From positions 1,745,145 through 1,809,144 of the forward strand of contig NZ_CP036528.1 of the NCBI RefSeq assembly GCF_004331915.1: a DNA stretch of 64,000 nucleotides, given 5' to 3'. The translations under genes and the position numbers were made by a program. Source of the stretch: Ureibacillus thermophilus. Its GTDB lineage: Bacteria > Bacillota > Bacilli > Bacillales_A > Planococcaceae. The notes beneath the pieces are model-generated. The model was given only the letters and a program-made list of their open reading frames with translations, searched no databases and was not told where the DNA came from. Of the stretch, positions 18,357 through 27,505 are shown in pieces. Numbering within the stretch: the first letter of the stretch is position 1; the number at the start of each line of letters is the position of its first letter.

Positions 18357-19412
18357 ATGAAAGAGACAAAGGAAAAAATCTTATCTATAGAAAATTTAGT
18401 CATTAAGTTTTCATTGCGCGGTAAAGTCCTGACAGCGATTCGCGACGTATCTTTAGATTTGTATAAAGGCGAAAGTTTAGCCATCGTAGGTGAATCTGGG
18501 TCGGGAAAATCGGTTCTAATGAAATCTATAATGGGATTATTAGATAAAAACGGCTACATTGCGCAAGGTAAAATTCTCTATCAAGAAAAAGATTTAGCCC
18601 AATTCAAAACGGAAAAGGATTGGTTAAAAATCCGTGGGAAAGAAATTGCCATGGTAACCCAAGACCCGATGACTTCCCTCAACCCTCTAAAAAACATCGG
18701 GAAGCAAATAGAAGAGGCGGTTGTTTTGCATCAAGGATTAAAAGGTAAAGAAGCCTATGAAAAGGTGCTTCAATTGCTTCGAGATGTGGGCATCCAAGAT
18801 CCGGAAAGGCGATACAAACAATATCCCCATGAATTTTCTGGTGGAATGCGTCAACGAATTGTTATCGCCATCGCCATTGCCTGCAATCCAAAAATATTAA
18901 TATGCGATGAACCAACTACGGCTTTGGATGTAACGATTCAGGCTCAAATTTTAAACTTGCTGAAAACGCTTCAGGAAAAATATCAGTTAACTACGATTTA
19001 TATTACCCATGACTTGGGGGTCGTTGCAAAAGTAGCCGATCGGGTTGCGGTCATGTATGCAGGCGATGTCATTGAATTTGGAAAAACGGATGAAATCTTT
19101 TTTAATGCAAAACATCCGTATACCTGGGCTTTAATTTCCGCCCTTCCACAATTGGGTGAAAAAGGAAAAGAATTATATTCCATTAAAGGAACGCCTCCAA
19201 ATCTATTTAAAGAAATCAAGGGTGATGCTTTTGCCCCTCGCAATCCGTATGCGTTGAAAATTGATTTTGTAGAAACCCCACCCTACTTTAAAGTAAGTGA
19301 TACGCATTTTGCGAAAACTTGGCTGATGCATCCCAATGCCCCAAAAGTAGAGCCTCCTGAAGTGTTAAAAAAATTCTTTGAAGAAGGGAGACTGTATGCC
19401 CATGGGGGATAG
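18357..19412 (+). CDS. dppD: Peptide ABC transporter ATPase (DppD/OppD family)
   Basis: 351 residues. Walker A is GESGSGKS (near 43), the ABC signature SGGMRQR (near 161), Walker [12 protein letters not shown] and the switch His is in THDLGVVA. The C-terminal oligopeptide-transporter extension is present, but I do not see the cysteine cluster that some OppD proteins carry there. It works as a heterodimer with the next ATPase. AGGAGG lies upstream of the ATG. Confidence 0.92.
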   Translation: MKETKEKILSIENLVIKFSLRGKVLTAIRDVSLDLYKGESLAIVGESGSGKSVLMKSIMGLLDKNGYIAQGKILYQEKDLAQFKTEKDWLKIRGKEIAMVTQDPMTSLNPLKNIGKQIEEAVVLHQGLKGKEAYEKVLQLLRDVGIQDPERRYKQYPHEFSGGMRQRIVIAIAIACNPKILICDEPTTALDVTIQAQILNLLKTLQEKYQLTTIYITHDLGVVAKVADRVAVMYAGDVIEFGKTDEIFFNAKHPYTWALISALPQLGEKGKELYSIKGTPPNLFKEIKGDAFAPRNPYALKIDFVETPPYFKVSDTHFAKTWLMHPNAPKVEPPEVLKKFFEEGRLYAHGG

Positions 19413-20349
19413 AGAAGTATTGCTGGAAGTGAAAAAATTAAATGTGACTTTTGGAAAAGGCAAGAAAAAATTTGAAGCCATAAAAAATGTAAGTTTTCAA
19501 ATCTACAAAGGCGAAACCTTTGGATTAGTAGGGGAATCAGGCTCTGGAAAAACTACGATTGGCAGAGCCATCATGCGTTTAAATGAGGTAACCAGCGGCG
19601 AAATTTTGTTTAAAGGCAAGCGCATTAATGGAAAAATACCAAAAGATTGGGATCGTGAAATCACCCAAAAAATCCAAATGATTTTCCAAGACCCAATGGC
19701 TTCTTTAAATGAACGGGCAAAAGTAGAGTATATTATTAGCGAAGGTTTAATCAATACAAAGAAATATTCCAATGCAAATGAACGGCAAGAGAAGGTGCGG
19801 GATGCATTGCTGCAAGTTGGGCTTTTGCCGGAGTTTGCTTCCCGCTTTCCCCATGAATTTTCCGGCGGCCAGCGCCAGCGGATTGGGATAGCCCGTGCTT
19901 TAGTCATGGAACCAGAGTTTATTATTGCCGATGAGCCCATTTCTGCACTGGATGTTTCTATTCGGGCGCAAGTTTTAAATCTATTAACTAAACTGCAGCA
20001 ACAAAAAAATTTGACTTATCTTTTCATTGCCCACGATTTATCCATTGTCCGCTTCTTCACTGATCGGACAGCTGTGATTTATAAAGGAAACATTGTGGAA
20101 TTGGCAGAGACCGAGAAAATATTTTCCAATCCTCTTCATCCATATACTCGTGCATTGTTGTCCGCTGTTCCTGAACCGAATCCATACAAGGAACGCAGCA
20201 AAAAAATGGAAATATACGATCCTTCTCAACATCACTACGATAAAATGCCTCCTTCTTTTGTTGAAATTGAAGAAGGTCATTTTGTCCTTGCCAATGAAGA
20301 AGAAGTGGAACGATACTGTGAAATTCTAAAAATGGGGGTAAGCATGTGA
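19396..20349 (+). CDS. dppF: Peptide ABC transporter ATPase (DppF/OppF family)
   Basis: Walker [10 protein letters not shown], signature [14 protein letters not shown], Walker [12 protein letters not shown] and HDLSIVRF are all intact. I take ATG 19396 as the start (GGGAG six bases upstream); an in-frame TTG at 19378 lacks this spacing. It overlaps dppD by 17 bases. The final TGA overlaps the GTG of the next gene, so the peptidase genes downstream are likely translated from the same message. Confidence 0.92.
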   Translation: MPMGDREVLLEVKKLNVTFGKGKKKFEAIKNVSFQIYKGETFGLVGESGSGKTTIGRAIMRLNEVTSGEILFKGKRINGKIPKDWDREITQKIQMIFQDPMASLNERAKVEYIISEGLINTKKYSNANERQEKVRDALLQVGLLPEFASRFPHEFSGGQRQRIGIARALVMEPEFIIADEPISALDVSIRAQVLNLLTKLQQQKNLTYLFIAHDLSIVRFFTDRTAVIYKGNIVELAETEKIFSNPLHPYTRALLSAVPEPNPYKERSKKMEIYDPSQHHYDKMPPSFVEIEEGHFVLANEEEVERYCEILKMGVSM

Positions 20350-21278
20350 GAATTCCAAAATCGTTAAAAAAAGGAGATACCATTGGTTTAATCAGCGCGT
20401 CAAGCCCAACGCCGCCAGAAAATTTGCCAAAAGCCATTAAATCGGTGGAAGACCTTGGCTTTAACGTCGTTGTAGGGGAAACATGCAAGGAAAGACATGG
20501 GTATTTAGCCGGGAAAGATGAATTGAGAGCAAATGAAGTCAATGAAATGTTCCGCAATCCTGAAATTGACGGGATTTTCTGTATACGTGGAGGATATGGC
20601 GCTGCAAGAATTTTGCCACTATTAGACTTAGAAATGATTAAACAAAAGCCGAAAGTCTTTGCAGGCTATAGCGATGTAACAGCGCTTCATATTGTATTCA
20701 ATCAAAAATGCGATTTTGTTACATTCCATTCGCCGATGCCTTCCACAGAATTTATCAAAGAAGAAATGGATGAATATACGTGGAATTCCTTTTTATCATG
20801 TGTAATGGATACGGAACGGTCTGATTATGTGTTGGAAAATGCGGATGGAAAACCGATGACGGTTCTTGTTCCTGGCGAAGCAACTGGGGAACTGGTTGGC
20901 GGAAATTTAACATTAGTGGCTTCCTCATTAGGCACTCCTTACGAAATTGATACAAAAGGAAAAATTTTGTTCTTGGAAGATATTGATGAATATGAACGAA
21001 GTGTAGACCGGATGCTGACGCAGCTGAAACAAGCAGGCAAGTTTGATGATGCAGCGGGCATTTTGTTAGGCGGCTGGACAAATTGCGGTCCGCAAAATCC
21101 GGAAAAGCCTGAACAAAGCTTGCGATTACTAACAATCTTTGAGGAAATTTTAGTACCGACAGGCAAACCGATATTAATGGACATTACATGTGGTCATGTG
21201 TTGCCTACGATGACGCTGCCATTAGGCAAGAAGATTACATTTAATACCGAAACGAAAACGATTAAAGTGATTGGATAG
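20346..21278 (+). CDS. ykfA: LD-carboxypeptidase (S66 family, YkfA/LdcA-like)
   Basis: 310 residues. S66 features are SASSP near the N-terminus, [11 protein letters not shown] near residue 80, the nucleophile region [10 protein letters not shown] near 105, and the catalytic His in [13 protein letters not shown] near 285. The enzyme removes the terminal D-Ala of murein tetrapeptides at the L,D bond in the cytoplasm. The start codon is GTG at 20346. In B. subtilis ykfA lies in the same type of operon beside ykfB and ykfC. Confidence 0.9.
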   Translation: MRIPKSLKKGDTIGLISASSPTPPENLPKAIKSVEDLGFNVVVGETCKERHGYLAGKDELRANEVNEMFRNPEIDGIFCIRGGYGAARILPLLDLEMIKQKPKVFAGYSDVTALHIVFNQKCDFVTFHSPMPSTEFIKEEMDEYTWNSFLSCVMDTERSDYVLENADGKPMTVLVPGEATGELVGGNLTLVASSLGTPYEIDTKGKILFLEDIDEYERSVDRMLTQLKQAGKFDDAAGILLGGWTNCGPQNPEKPEQSLRLLTIFEEILVPTGKPILMDITCGHVLPTMTLPLGKKITFNTETKTIKVIG

Positions 21279-21286
21279 GTGGCAAG

Positions 21287-22069
21287 ATGGAACAAATCCG
21301 AACCTTGTTGAAACAAGTGGATTGTAAAACACATCTTTTTGTGAAAGATTTAAAAACGAACGAATACCTAATCGCTGAAAAGATGGATGAAGTTTTCTCG
21401 AGCGCAAGTATTATTAAAGTTCCGATTTTATGCGCCGTCCTTCATTACGTACAGGAGCATCAGCTTTCCTTAAATCATTCAGTCGATATTTCACCTGAAA
21501 ATAAAGTGGACTTCAGCGTCATTACAGAACAGGATTTAACCACAAGCACCATTTATGAGTTGCTCTATTGGATGACTGTTGTAAGCGACAACTCTGCCAC
21601 TAATGTATTGATTGATTTACTTGGCTTTGATTATTTGAACACATATTTCCATAATATCGGCTTGAAAAATACAAAGCTGCAACGGAAGATGATGGATTTT
21701 GACCGGTTGAATCAAGGATATGATAATGTCACAACAGCAAGGGATATGGCAGATTTATTTACAATGATTTCCCAACAAACATTATTGCCTGAAAAGCTAA
21801 ATCGATTAGCAATTGACATATTATGCAAACAAACAGACTATGAACGTTTAAAGAGATATATTAAAGATGCCCGAATCGCCCACAAAACGGGCAGTCTGGA
21901 TACAGTATGCCATGATGTGGGAATTGTGTATCATCGAAATGGGAACTATATCATCGGTGTATTTTTGACAGAAGTGAGAGACTTTGAAATGGGAAAACGA
22001 TGGATTGGACGCATTTCAAAAATGGTGTATGACTATTATGAATCAGATAAAGGGGGAGAAACCCTATGA
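21287..22069 (+). CDS. Class A beta-lactamase-like serine hydrolase without signal peptide
   Basis: 260 residues. The three penicillin-recognising motifs are visible: SIIK at residues 41-44 (SxxK), SDN in VVSDNSATN near 106, and KTG in AHKTGSLDT near 206. There is no signal peptide or membrane anchor, so it should stay in the cytoplasm, unlike true beta-lactamases. In this operon an amidase or peptidase activity on murein-derived peptides is the simplest idea. Resistance cannot be claimed from the sequence. Confidence 0.8.
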   Translation: MEQIRTLLKQVDCKTHLFVKDLKTNEYLIAEKMDEVFSSASIIKVPILCAVLHYVQEHQLSLNHSVDISPENKVDFSVITEQDLTTSTIYELLYWMTVVSDNSATNVLIDLLGFDYLNTYFHNIGLKNTKLQRKMMDFDRLNQGYDNVTTARDMADLFTMISQQTLLPEKLNRLAIDILCKQTDYERLKRYIKDARIAHKTGSLDTVCHDVGIVYHRNGNYIIGVFLTEVRDFEMGKRWIGRISKMVYDYYESDKGGETL

Positions 22070-22875
22070 AAGCCATCGCGAACGAGATGATTGTGACGCT
22101 GTATAAAGAACCAGATGCAGCTTCTGAATGCATTGATGAAGTATTATATGGAATGGTCGTTGACATTTTAGAAGATGTCAATGAAACATGGGTATATGTC
22201 CAAACAGCCTATCGATACGAAGGTTATTGTTTAAAAGAACAACTGCTGGTAGATGATAAGAAGGCAAATCAATGGAATGAGGACGCAAAGCATATTATTA
22301 TCCAAAACTTTGCGGATGTTTTAAAAGAACCGAAAATTCAAAGCAGCAAACTAGCGACCTTGGCAAGAGGCTCTCTTATTACAATGATCGAAGACCCGGA
22401 ATCGGAAGAGTGGTCAAAAATACAATTGGCGGATGGAAAAATTGGATATACTCGAACTTATTGGATTCGCAATAGAATCGTAGAAAATCTTTCTGAAGAA
22501 GAATTCAGGGAAAAGGTAGTCCAAACAGCATTGAGTTATTTAAAGACGCCTTACCGTTGGGGAGGAAAAACACCCCTTGGCATTGATTGTTCAGGATTAT
22601 GTTCCATGGCTTATATGTTAAATGGGGTGTATATTTACCGGGATGCTCAAATTGTGAAAGGGTTTCCAATTAAGGAAATTTCCTTTGAGCAAATCCAAAA
22701 GGGAGACTTGCTCTATTTCCCTGGACACATCGCCATGTATATGGGAGATGGACTCTATGTGCATTCTTCCCTCGGCGGAAATGAAGTAAGTATCAATAGT
22801 CTTGATGCCAATCATCCACAATATCGCAAAGATTTAGCAACTTCCATTACGGCGGTTGGAAGTCTTTTTGGATAG
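22066..22875 (+). CDS. ykfC: Gamma-D-glutamyl-L-diamino acid endopeptidase (NlpC/P60, YkfC-like)
   Basis: 269 residues. Two SH3-like regions (about 1-140) precede an NlpC/P60 domain with catalytic Cys in GIDCSGLCSMAY near residue 171 and His in FPGHIAMYMGDGLYVHSS near 222. YkfC cuts between D-Glu and the diamino acid of free murein tripeptides having an N-terminal L-Ala. It lacks a secretion signal, as expected for a recycling enzyme. It overlaps the preceding gene by four bases and ends the cluster. Confidence 0.9.
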   Translation: MKAIANEMIVTLYKEPDAASECIDEVLYGMVVDILEDVNETWVYVQTAYRYEGYCLKEQLLVDDKKANQWNEDAKHIIIQNFADVLKEPKIQSSKLATLARGSLITMIEDPESEEWSKIQLADGKIGYTRTYWIRNRIVENLSEEEFREKVVQTALSYLKTPYRWGGKTPLGIDCSGLCSMAYMLNGVYIYRDAQIVKGFPIKEISFEQIQKGDLLYFPGHIAMYMGDGLYVHSSLGGNEVSINSLDANHPQYRKDLATSITAVGSLFG

Positions 22876-22887
22876 ATAATCGAAATG

Positions 22888-22935
22888 ATAATGGACTGGT
22901 TAGAATCATTTAGATTTTCTAATCAGTGCATTATC
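22888..22935 (+). terminator. Terminator-like hairpin after the murein-peptide cluster
   Basis: ATAATG and CTGGTTAGAA pair with TTCTAATCAG and CATTAT. The T run is weak, so termination efficiency is uncertain. Confidence 0.55.
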
Positions 22936-23093
22936 TATTCAAAAAAATTCGAATAAAACAGAAAAAATCTTCATATAAAACAAATTTGTTGTTTCAAATG
23001 AGAAAAAAGAATTGTATAATGTTACTATTAAATTTTGGCTAAATTGTGAACGGGATGGGGTTCACCTTTGATGACTCAAGGGGGTAGGGCATA

Positions 23094-23297
23094 ATGAAAT
23101 ATTTTATCAATATGTTCGCATTAATATTAATTTTAGGGTTGATATTGCTAGGAATAAGCTTTGTTTCCAATCTTTCCTTCTGGTATGGAGTTAGTTTCGT
23201 CCATGGCAGCTTTTATGTATTGCTTACGGGGCTTTTTCTTCTTTTAATCGAGGAATATGAAATGAAGACAAAAAAGAAGAGGTTTGGACAAATCTAA
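23094..23297 (+). CDS. Small hypothetical membrane protein
   Basis: 67 residues with two predicted membrane helices (about 5-27 and 33-52) and a basic tail ending KTKKKRFGQI. AAGGGGGT lies close upstream of the ATG, and a good terminator follows at once, so it looks like a real single-gene unit. I do not recognise a family. Confidence 0.6.
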   Translation: MKYFINMFALILILGLILLGISFVSNLSFWYGVSFVHGSFYVLLTGLFLLLIEEYEMKTKKKRFGQI

Positions 23298-23336
23298 AAA
23301 ACATCATTTTCTCCAAAGAGAAACTGATGTTTTTTA
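23295..23336. terminator. Bidirectional terminator
   Basis: AAAAAACATCA with TTTCTC pairs with GAGAAA and TGATGTTTTTT. It lies between the convergent small membrane gene and qoxD. A GTCCCAGCCTC motif, also present near 45605, 47462 and 47778, follows at 23355. Confidence 0.85.
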
Positions 23337-23377
23337 ATATGTTATTTGGTTTATGTCCCAGCCTCTTCTAAACTTGA

Positions 23378-23659
23378 TTACATATCCCAAACGAAGATTA
23401 ATAGAGAACCGATAATTGTGACAACAGCAATTATAATCCCATAAAGTATATTCGTATAAATGGCTGTTCCATCCTCTGTTTCACCGGCATGCATAAACAG
23501 CACGAGCTGCACTGTCGCTTGGACAAAAGCCGTTACAAGCAGAATCGTCATCGCTACCGGGAAAGAGAAATCCATAATATACACAAGCAAAGCTACAATC
23601 GTCAACACTAATGAAAAGATATAGCCGCCGACTTGTTTTGCTGGAAACAATTCTTTCAT
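23378..23659 (-). CDS. qoxD: Cytochrome aa3 quinol oxidase subunit IV
   Basis: 93 residues with three hydrophobic helices, the size and pattern of the cytochrome c oxidase subunit IV (prokaryotic) family. It is the last gene of the qoxABCD operon, directly after qoxC. Subunit IV helps assemble the terminal oxidase in the membrane. Confidence 0.9.
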   Translation of the reverse strand: MKELFPAKQVGGYIFSLVLTIVALLVYIMDFSFPVAMTILLVTAFVQATVQLVLFMHAGETEDGTAIYTNILYGIIIAVVTIIGSLLIFVWDM

Positions 23660-23660
23660 C

Positions 23661-24257
23661 TTACATCATTCCTTTCAAATAGATGAAGCTGAAGATGAAA
23701 ATCCAGACAACATCTAAGAAGTGCCAGTATAGAGAAAAGATAAAGGATTTATTCGCTGTTCTTGGATTGATGCCATCTTTTGCAACTTGGATCAGGATGC
23801 ATAATCCCCAGAAAAATCCTAGAGTTACGTGTGCTCCATGGGTGCCGAGCGTCGTCAAAAGAGCTGCGGTAAATCCGCTCGTTTGATAAGTTGCACCCAC
23901 ATGATAGTAGTGAATAAATTCATTGATTTCTGCTGAAAGGAATGCGACGCCAAGCGCAAGGGTAATTCCTAGGAAGGCAAGCATCGCTTTTTTATGCCCA
24001 ATGCGCATCGCATGTACCGCAAGACCAATCGTGAAACTGCTTGTTAACAAGATAAAAGTTTCAAAGAGGACTGGAGAAATTTCGAAAATTTCCGGTCCAG
24101 TTGGTCCATTGCCAGTTCGATTTTCCATAATGAAATAAGCTGTGAATAATGTGGCAAACAACATAATTTCCGCGCCAAGGAAAATCCAGAAACCGAGGAT
24201 ATTCAATTGGTTTTGCTGTGTACTATATTCAAGAGGCTGCGTGTGATCGATTTTCAT
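23661..24257 (-). CDS. qoxC: Cytochrome aa3 quinol oxidase subunit III
   Basis: 198 residues, five membrane helices, belonging to the heme-copper oxidase subunit III family (for example [15 protein letters not shown] near residue 40 and [14 protein letters not shown] near 136). It overlaps qoxB by four bases and ends one base before qoxD. It stabilises the catalytic core and shapes the proton path. Confidence 0.93.
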   Translation of the reverse strand: MKIDHTQPLEYSTQQNQLNILGFWIFLGAEIMLFATLFTAYFIMENRTGNGPTGPEIFEISPVLFETFILLTSSFTIGLAVHAMRIGHKKAMLAFLGITLALGVAFLSAEINEFIHYYHVGATYQTSGFTAALLTTLGTHGAHVTLGFFWGLCILIQVAKDGINPRTANKSFIFSLYWHFLDVVWIFIFSFIYLKGMM

Positions 24258-26203
24258 GAATGAGCACCTCCATACGTGCTTTCAGTCGCTTTAATTTCCT
24301 CTACAGAAATGTGGCGTCCGTCATCTTTTTCAAAGGAACGCAGAACCATGCAAGCAAAGATGCCGATTAGTGCGACAACTGCTGGCACCCATAAGGCGAA
24401 GACGAAGGAGAAGCCAGCTATGAAGAAGATTACCCCCATAATAAACGGAACACCGCTATTATTTGGCATGTGGATTTCTTCAATTTCGCCTTTAAATAGT
24501 TCATGTCCACGTTTTTTCGCATCCCAGAATGCTTCGCTGGATGCTACATGTGGTGTGCGGGCAAAGTTGTATTCAGGCACTGGATTGTGTGTCGCCCATT
24601 CTAAAGTGCGGGCATTCCATGGATCTTCTCCTACATTTCTTGGAGAGTTTTTAAAGCTATAAATAATGTTAAAGACAATGATGCAGAAGGATATCGCCAT
24701 TAACCCTGCGCCGATAAATGCCACAAAGTTTAAAGTTCCAAAACCTGTTGCTTCAGAGTAAGTGTACATGCGGCGTGCTTGTCCATTTAAACCAGTGATG
24801 TACATTGGGAAAAAGGCAAGTACAAATCCGATTGAAAGGAACCAGAATCCCCATTTCCCAATACGTTCATTCAACATAAAGCCAAACATTTTTGGCCAGT
24901 AGTATGTGAGTCCAGCCAACATCGCAAAGACTACGCCTGGAATAATCGTGTTATGGAAGTGGGCGACTAAGAACATCGTATTATGATATTGGTAGTCTGC
25001 TGCTGACATGGCAAGCATAACCCCAGTTACCCCGCCGACTGTAAAGAGTGGAATAAATCCAATTGAGTAAAGCATTGGAACGGTAAATCGAATTTTCCCT
25101 TTCCACATTGTCAAAAGCCAGTTGAAAATTTTCACCCCAGTTGGCACCGCAATAGCCATCGTTGAAATGGAGAAGATGCTGTTTGTTAATGCACCTTGGC
25201 CCATTGTAAAGAAGTGGTGGGTCCAAACAAGGAATGATAGTAGGGAAATAATGACCATGGAACCGACCATGGATTTATAGCCGTAAAGATTTCGGCCAGA
25301 GAAAGTGGAAATCACTTCACTGTAAATACCAAAAGCTGGCAAGATCAAGATATAGACTTCAGGGTGTCCCCAAACCCAGAAGAAGTTTGCCCAAAGCATA
25401 TCCATACCGCCGTTTGTTGACGTAAAGAAGTTTGTTGCAAATAAACGGTCAGTCGTTCCCATTAATAACGCAATAGTTAATACCGGGAAGGCAAAAATGA
25501 TAATGACGCAAGCCATAAAGCTGGCCCATGTGAACATTGGCATTTTCATCAATGTCATGCCAGGGGCGCGCATTTTTAATATGGTTGTAATCATATTGAT
25601 TCCGGTCATTAAGGAGCCAATCCCGGAAATCTGAATGGCAATCATGTAATAGTTCGTTCCGACAGATTCACTAAATTCCGTTCCGGCAAGCGGGAAGTAA
25701 GATGTCCATCCTGCATCCGGTGAACCGCCGATGACGAAGGAAATGTTAAATAGCATCGCCCCAGCAGCAAATAACCAGAAGCTGATGGCATTAAGTCTAG
25801 GAAACGCCACATCCCGCGCCCCGATTTGCAATGGAACAACGAGGTTCATAAAAGCGAAGATGAACGGCATTGCCATAAAGATAATCATAATAATTCCGTG
25901 GGTTGAAAACACTTCATTGTAGTGCTGAGGGTCGAGCAGTTTATTATCCGGTACGGCAAGCTGAGCCCGCAACATCAGGGCATCCACTCCACCACGGAAC
26001 AGCATTAGTATTGCAGAGATTAAATACATCATCCCAATTTTTTTATGGTCCACTGTTGTCAGCCATTCCCGCCATAGGTAGCCCCATTTTTTAAAATAGG
26101 TTAAACCAAAGATAATAGCGAGGGAAACCACAACGATTGCGACCATTGAAGCATAGATGGCTGGATTTGGATTTGGCACTGCAAATCGTTCAAAAAATTC
26201 CAT
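24254..26203 (-). CDS. qoxB: Cytochrome aa3 quinol oxidase subunit I
   Basis: 649 residues from the ATG at 26203, preceded by GAGAGGAG; a longer TTG reading (26221) runs over that ribosome site and is rejected. Heme-copper hallmarks are present: the CuB/Tyr region [10 protein letters not shown], the HH pair in WTHHFFTMG, and the heme ligands in [11 protein letters not shown]. It holds heme a and the heme a3-CuB centre that reduces O2 to water with quinol electrons while pumping protons. An extra N-terminal helix and C-terminal extension are normal for QoxB. Confidence 0.95.
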   Translation of the reverse strand: MEFFERFAVPNPNPAIYASMVAIVVVSLAIIFGLTYFKKWGYLWREWLTTVDHKKIGMMYLISAILMLFRGGVDALMLRAQLAVPDNKLLDPQHYNEVFSTHGIIMIIFMAMPFIFAFMNLVVPLQIGARDVAFPRLNAISFWLFAAGAMLFNISFVIGGSPDAGWTSYFPLAGTEFSESVGTNYYMIAIQISGIGSLMTGINMITTILKMRAPGMTLMKMPMFTWASFMACVIIIFAFPVLTIALLMGTTDRLFATNFFTSTNGGMDMLWANFFWVWGHPEVYILILPAFGIYSEVISTFSGRNLYGYKSMVGSMVIISLLSFLVWTHHFFTMGQGALTNSIFSISTMAIAVPTGVKIFNWLLTMWKGKIRFTVPMLYSIGFIPLFTVGGVTGVMLAMSAADYQYHNTMFLVAHFHNTIIPGVVFAMLAGLTYYWPKMFGFMLNERIGKWGFWFLSIGFVLAFFPMYITGLNGQARRMYTYSEATGFGTLNFVAFIGAGLMAISFCIIVFNIIYSFKNSPRNVGEDPWNARTLEWATHNPVPEYNFARTPHVASSEAFWDAKKRGHELFKGEIEEIHMPNNSGVPFIMGVIFFIAGFSFVFALWVPAVVALIGIFACMVLRSFEKDDGRHISVEEIKATESTYGGAHS

Positions 26204-26250
26204 CGATTTTTCTCCTCTCAAACGTTCATAAAAATGAACAAGATTTATCG

Positions 26251-27141
26251 TTACTCATGTGCAGCGTGTTCAGAATGCATTTCGTGTTCAGCATCCATTT
26301 CATCATCAGCAGTATGCTCATGTTCTGGCGCGGGTGAGAAATCAAGATGCGTTCCAGTAAACGTCATGCGTCCGAGATGGCCAGGTTCTAATAATTGATT
26401 GAATTCATCTTCTGTTAACGGTTCCGCTGTTTCATGTACTTCATCCACCCATTCATCAAATTCCGTTTGAGTCATGGCTGTGACGGTAAATGTATTTTCA
26501 GCAAAGCCTTTGCCGTTGAAGTTAGCATTTCGTCCTGTATATTCTCCTGGGGTTTCTGCCGCTAAGTGAAGCGTTGTTACCATGTCTGCCATGGCATATT
26601 TTTGTCCACCTAATTGGGGAATCCAGAAACTTGTAATAGGGCCGAAAGAATAAAGTTTGAATTCAATTGGTCGATTGGTTGGAATATACAAATAATTCAC
26701 CGTTTCGATTTCTTGTTCAGGGTAGCTGAAATGCCATTTCCAGTTGGAAGTTGAAGCATAAATCACCAGTGGCTCCTGGTCTTCATATCCTTCTGGGATG
26801 TTTTCTACAATATAGTTGCTTTTCACTGTAACTATGGATAGAAAAGCGACAATAATGATTGGAACTCCAATAAGAATACCTTCTAAAATAGGATTTCCTT
26901 CGATATGAGGAGGCTCATAATCTTCTGGAAGTTTAGAAGCCCGATATTTAACGAGCATGTATACAAGCAAAACTAAAACGACAATAACAATAAACGCCAT
27001 AATCCAAATGGAAATCATGATGTCGTGTGCTTGTCTTTCCGCTTGTGGGCCTTTTGGATCTAACACAAGTAAAGGTTCACAACCGCTAAGGAAAACTACA
27101 AGCATGGATAGCAATAACAGCAGTGCTCCTTTGAGTTTCAT
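26251..27141 (-). CDS. qoxA: Quinol oxidase subunit II, lipoprotein, with His-rich tail
   Basis: 296 residues from ATG 27141, with AAAGGAG upstream (a longer reading to 27177 is rejected). A lipoprotein signal (LSGC, Cys near 21) is followed by two membrane helices and a periplasmic-type cupredoxin domain. The CuA cysteine ligands of cytochrome c oxidases are absent, as in quinol oxidases. The last 30 residues contain six His among many Asp/Glu, an unusual acidic-histidine tail that could bind metal. First gene of qoxABCD. Confidence 0.92.
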   Translation of the reverse strand: MKLKGALLLLLSMLVVFLSGCEPLLVLDPKGPQAERQAHDIMISIWIMAFIVIVVLVLLVYMLVKYRASKLPEDYEPPHIEGNPILEGILIGVPIIIVAFLSIVTVKSNYIVENIPEGYEDQEPLVIYASTSNWKWHFSYPEQEIETVNYLYIPTNRPIEFKLYSFGPITSFWIPQLGGQKYAMADMVTTLHLAAETPGEYTGRNANFNGKGFAENTFTVTAMTQTEFDEWVDEVHETAEPLTEDEFNQLLEPGHLGRMTFTGTHLDFSPAPEHEHTADDEMDAEHEMHSEHAAHE

Positions 27142-27505
27142 TGAAGTGCTCCTTTCGAAGGTCAAAAAGAAAATCACTTTTCGACGTTCATAAAATATGT
27201 TTGAGTCAATAATATATCAAAATAAAAAAATTAAAAGTGTTTTCACTGTGTGAATAGTAAAAATTCACATTTCGGACATGCTTTTATTCACAATTTGTCA
27301 ATATTTGTTCCAAATCATAACCTTTTTTATTAGGCACTATCTAAATATGGGATATATTGTTATTTGTTTTTCTAGAATAATTTTTTAATTCTAAGGTGCT
27401 AACCATAATTGCAGAAAAAAGAGCGAAAAGACTTCATGATGTACGTCTATTAAAATTTCTATATAATATAGAAAGGAATTTTATATTGAAAGAGAAGATG
27501 GGATT
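27142..27505. promoter_or_regulatory. qoxA / ABC-F divergent intergenic region with ResD-like boxes
   Basis: This 364-base AT-rich region carries upstream signals for two divergent genes. Three nonamers resemble the B. subtilis ResD box TTTGTGAAT: TGTGTGAAT at 27247-27255 (plus), AATGTGAAT at 27271-27263 (minus) and ATTGTGAAT at 27294-27286 (minus). The first two form TGTGAAT-N7-ATTCACA. A TATAAT hexamer for the ABC-F gene lies near 27464. No gene is seen. Confidence 0.45.
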
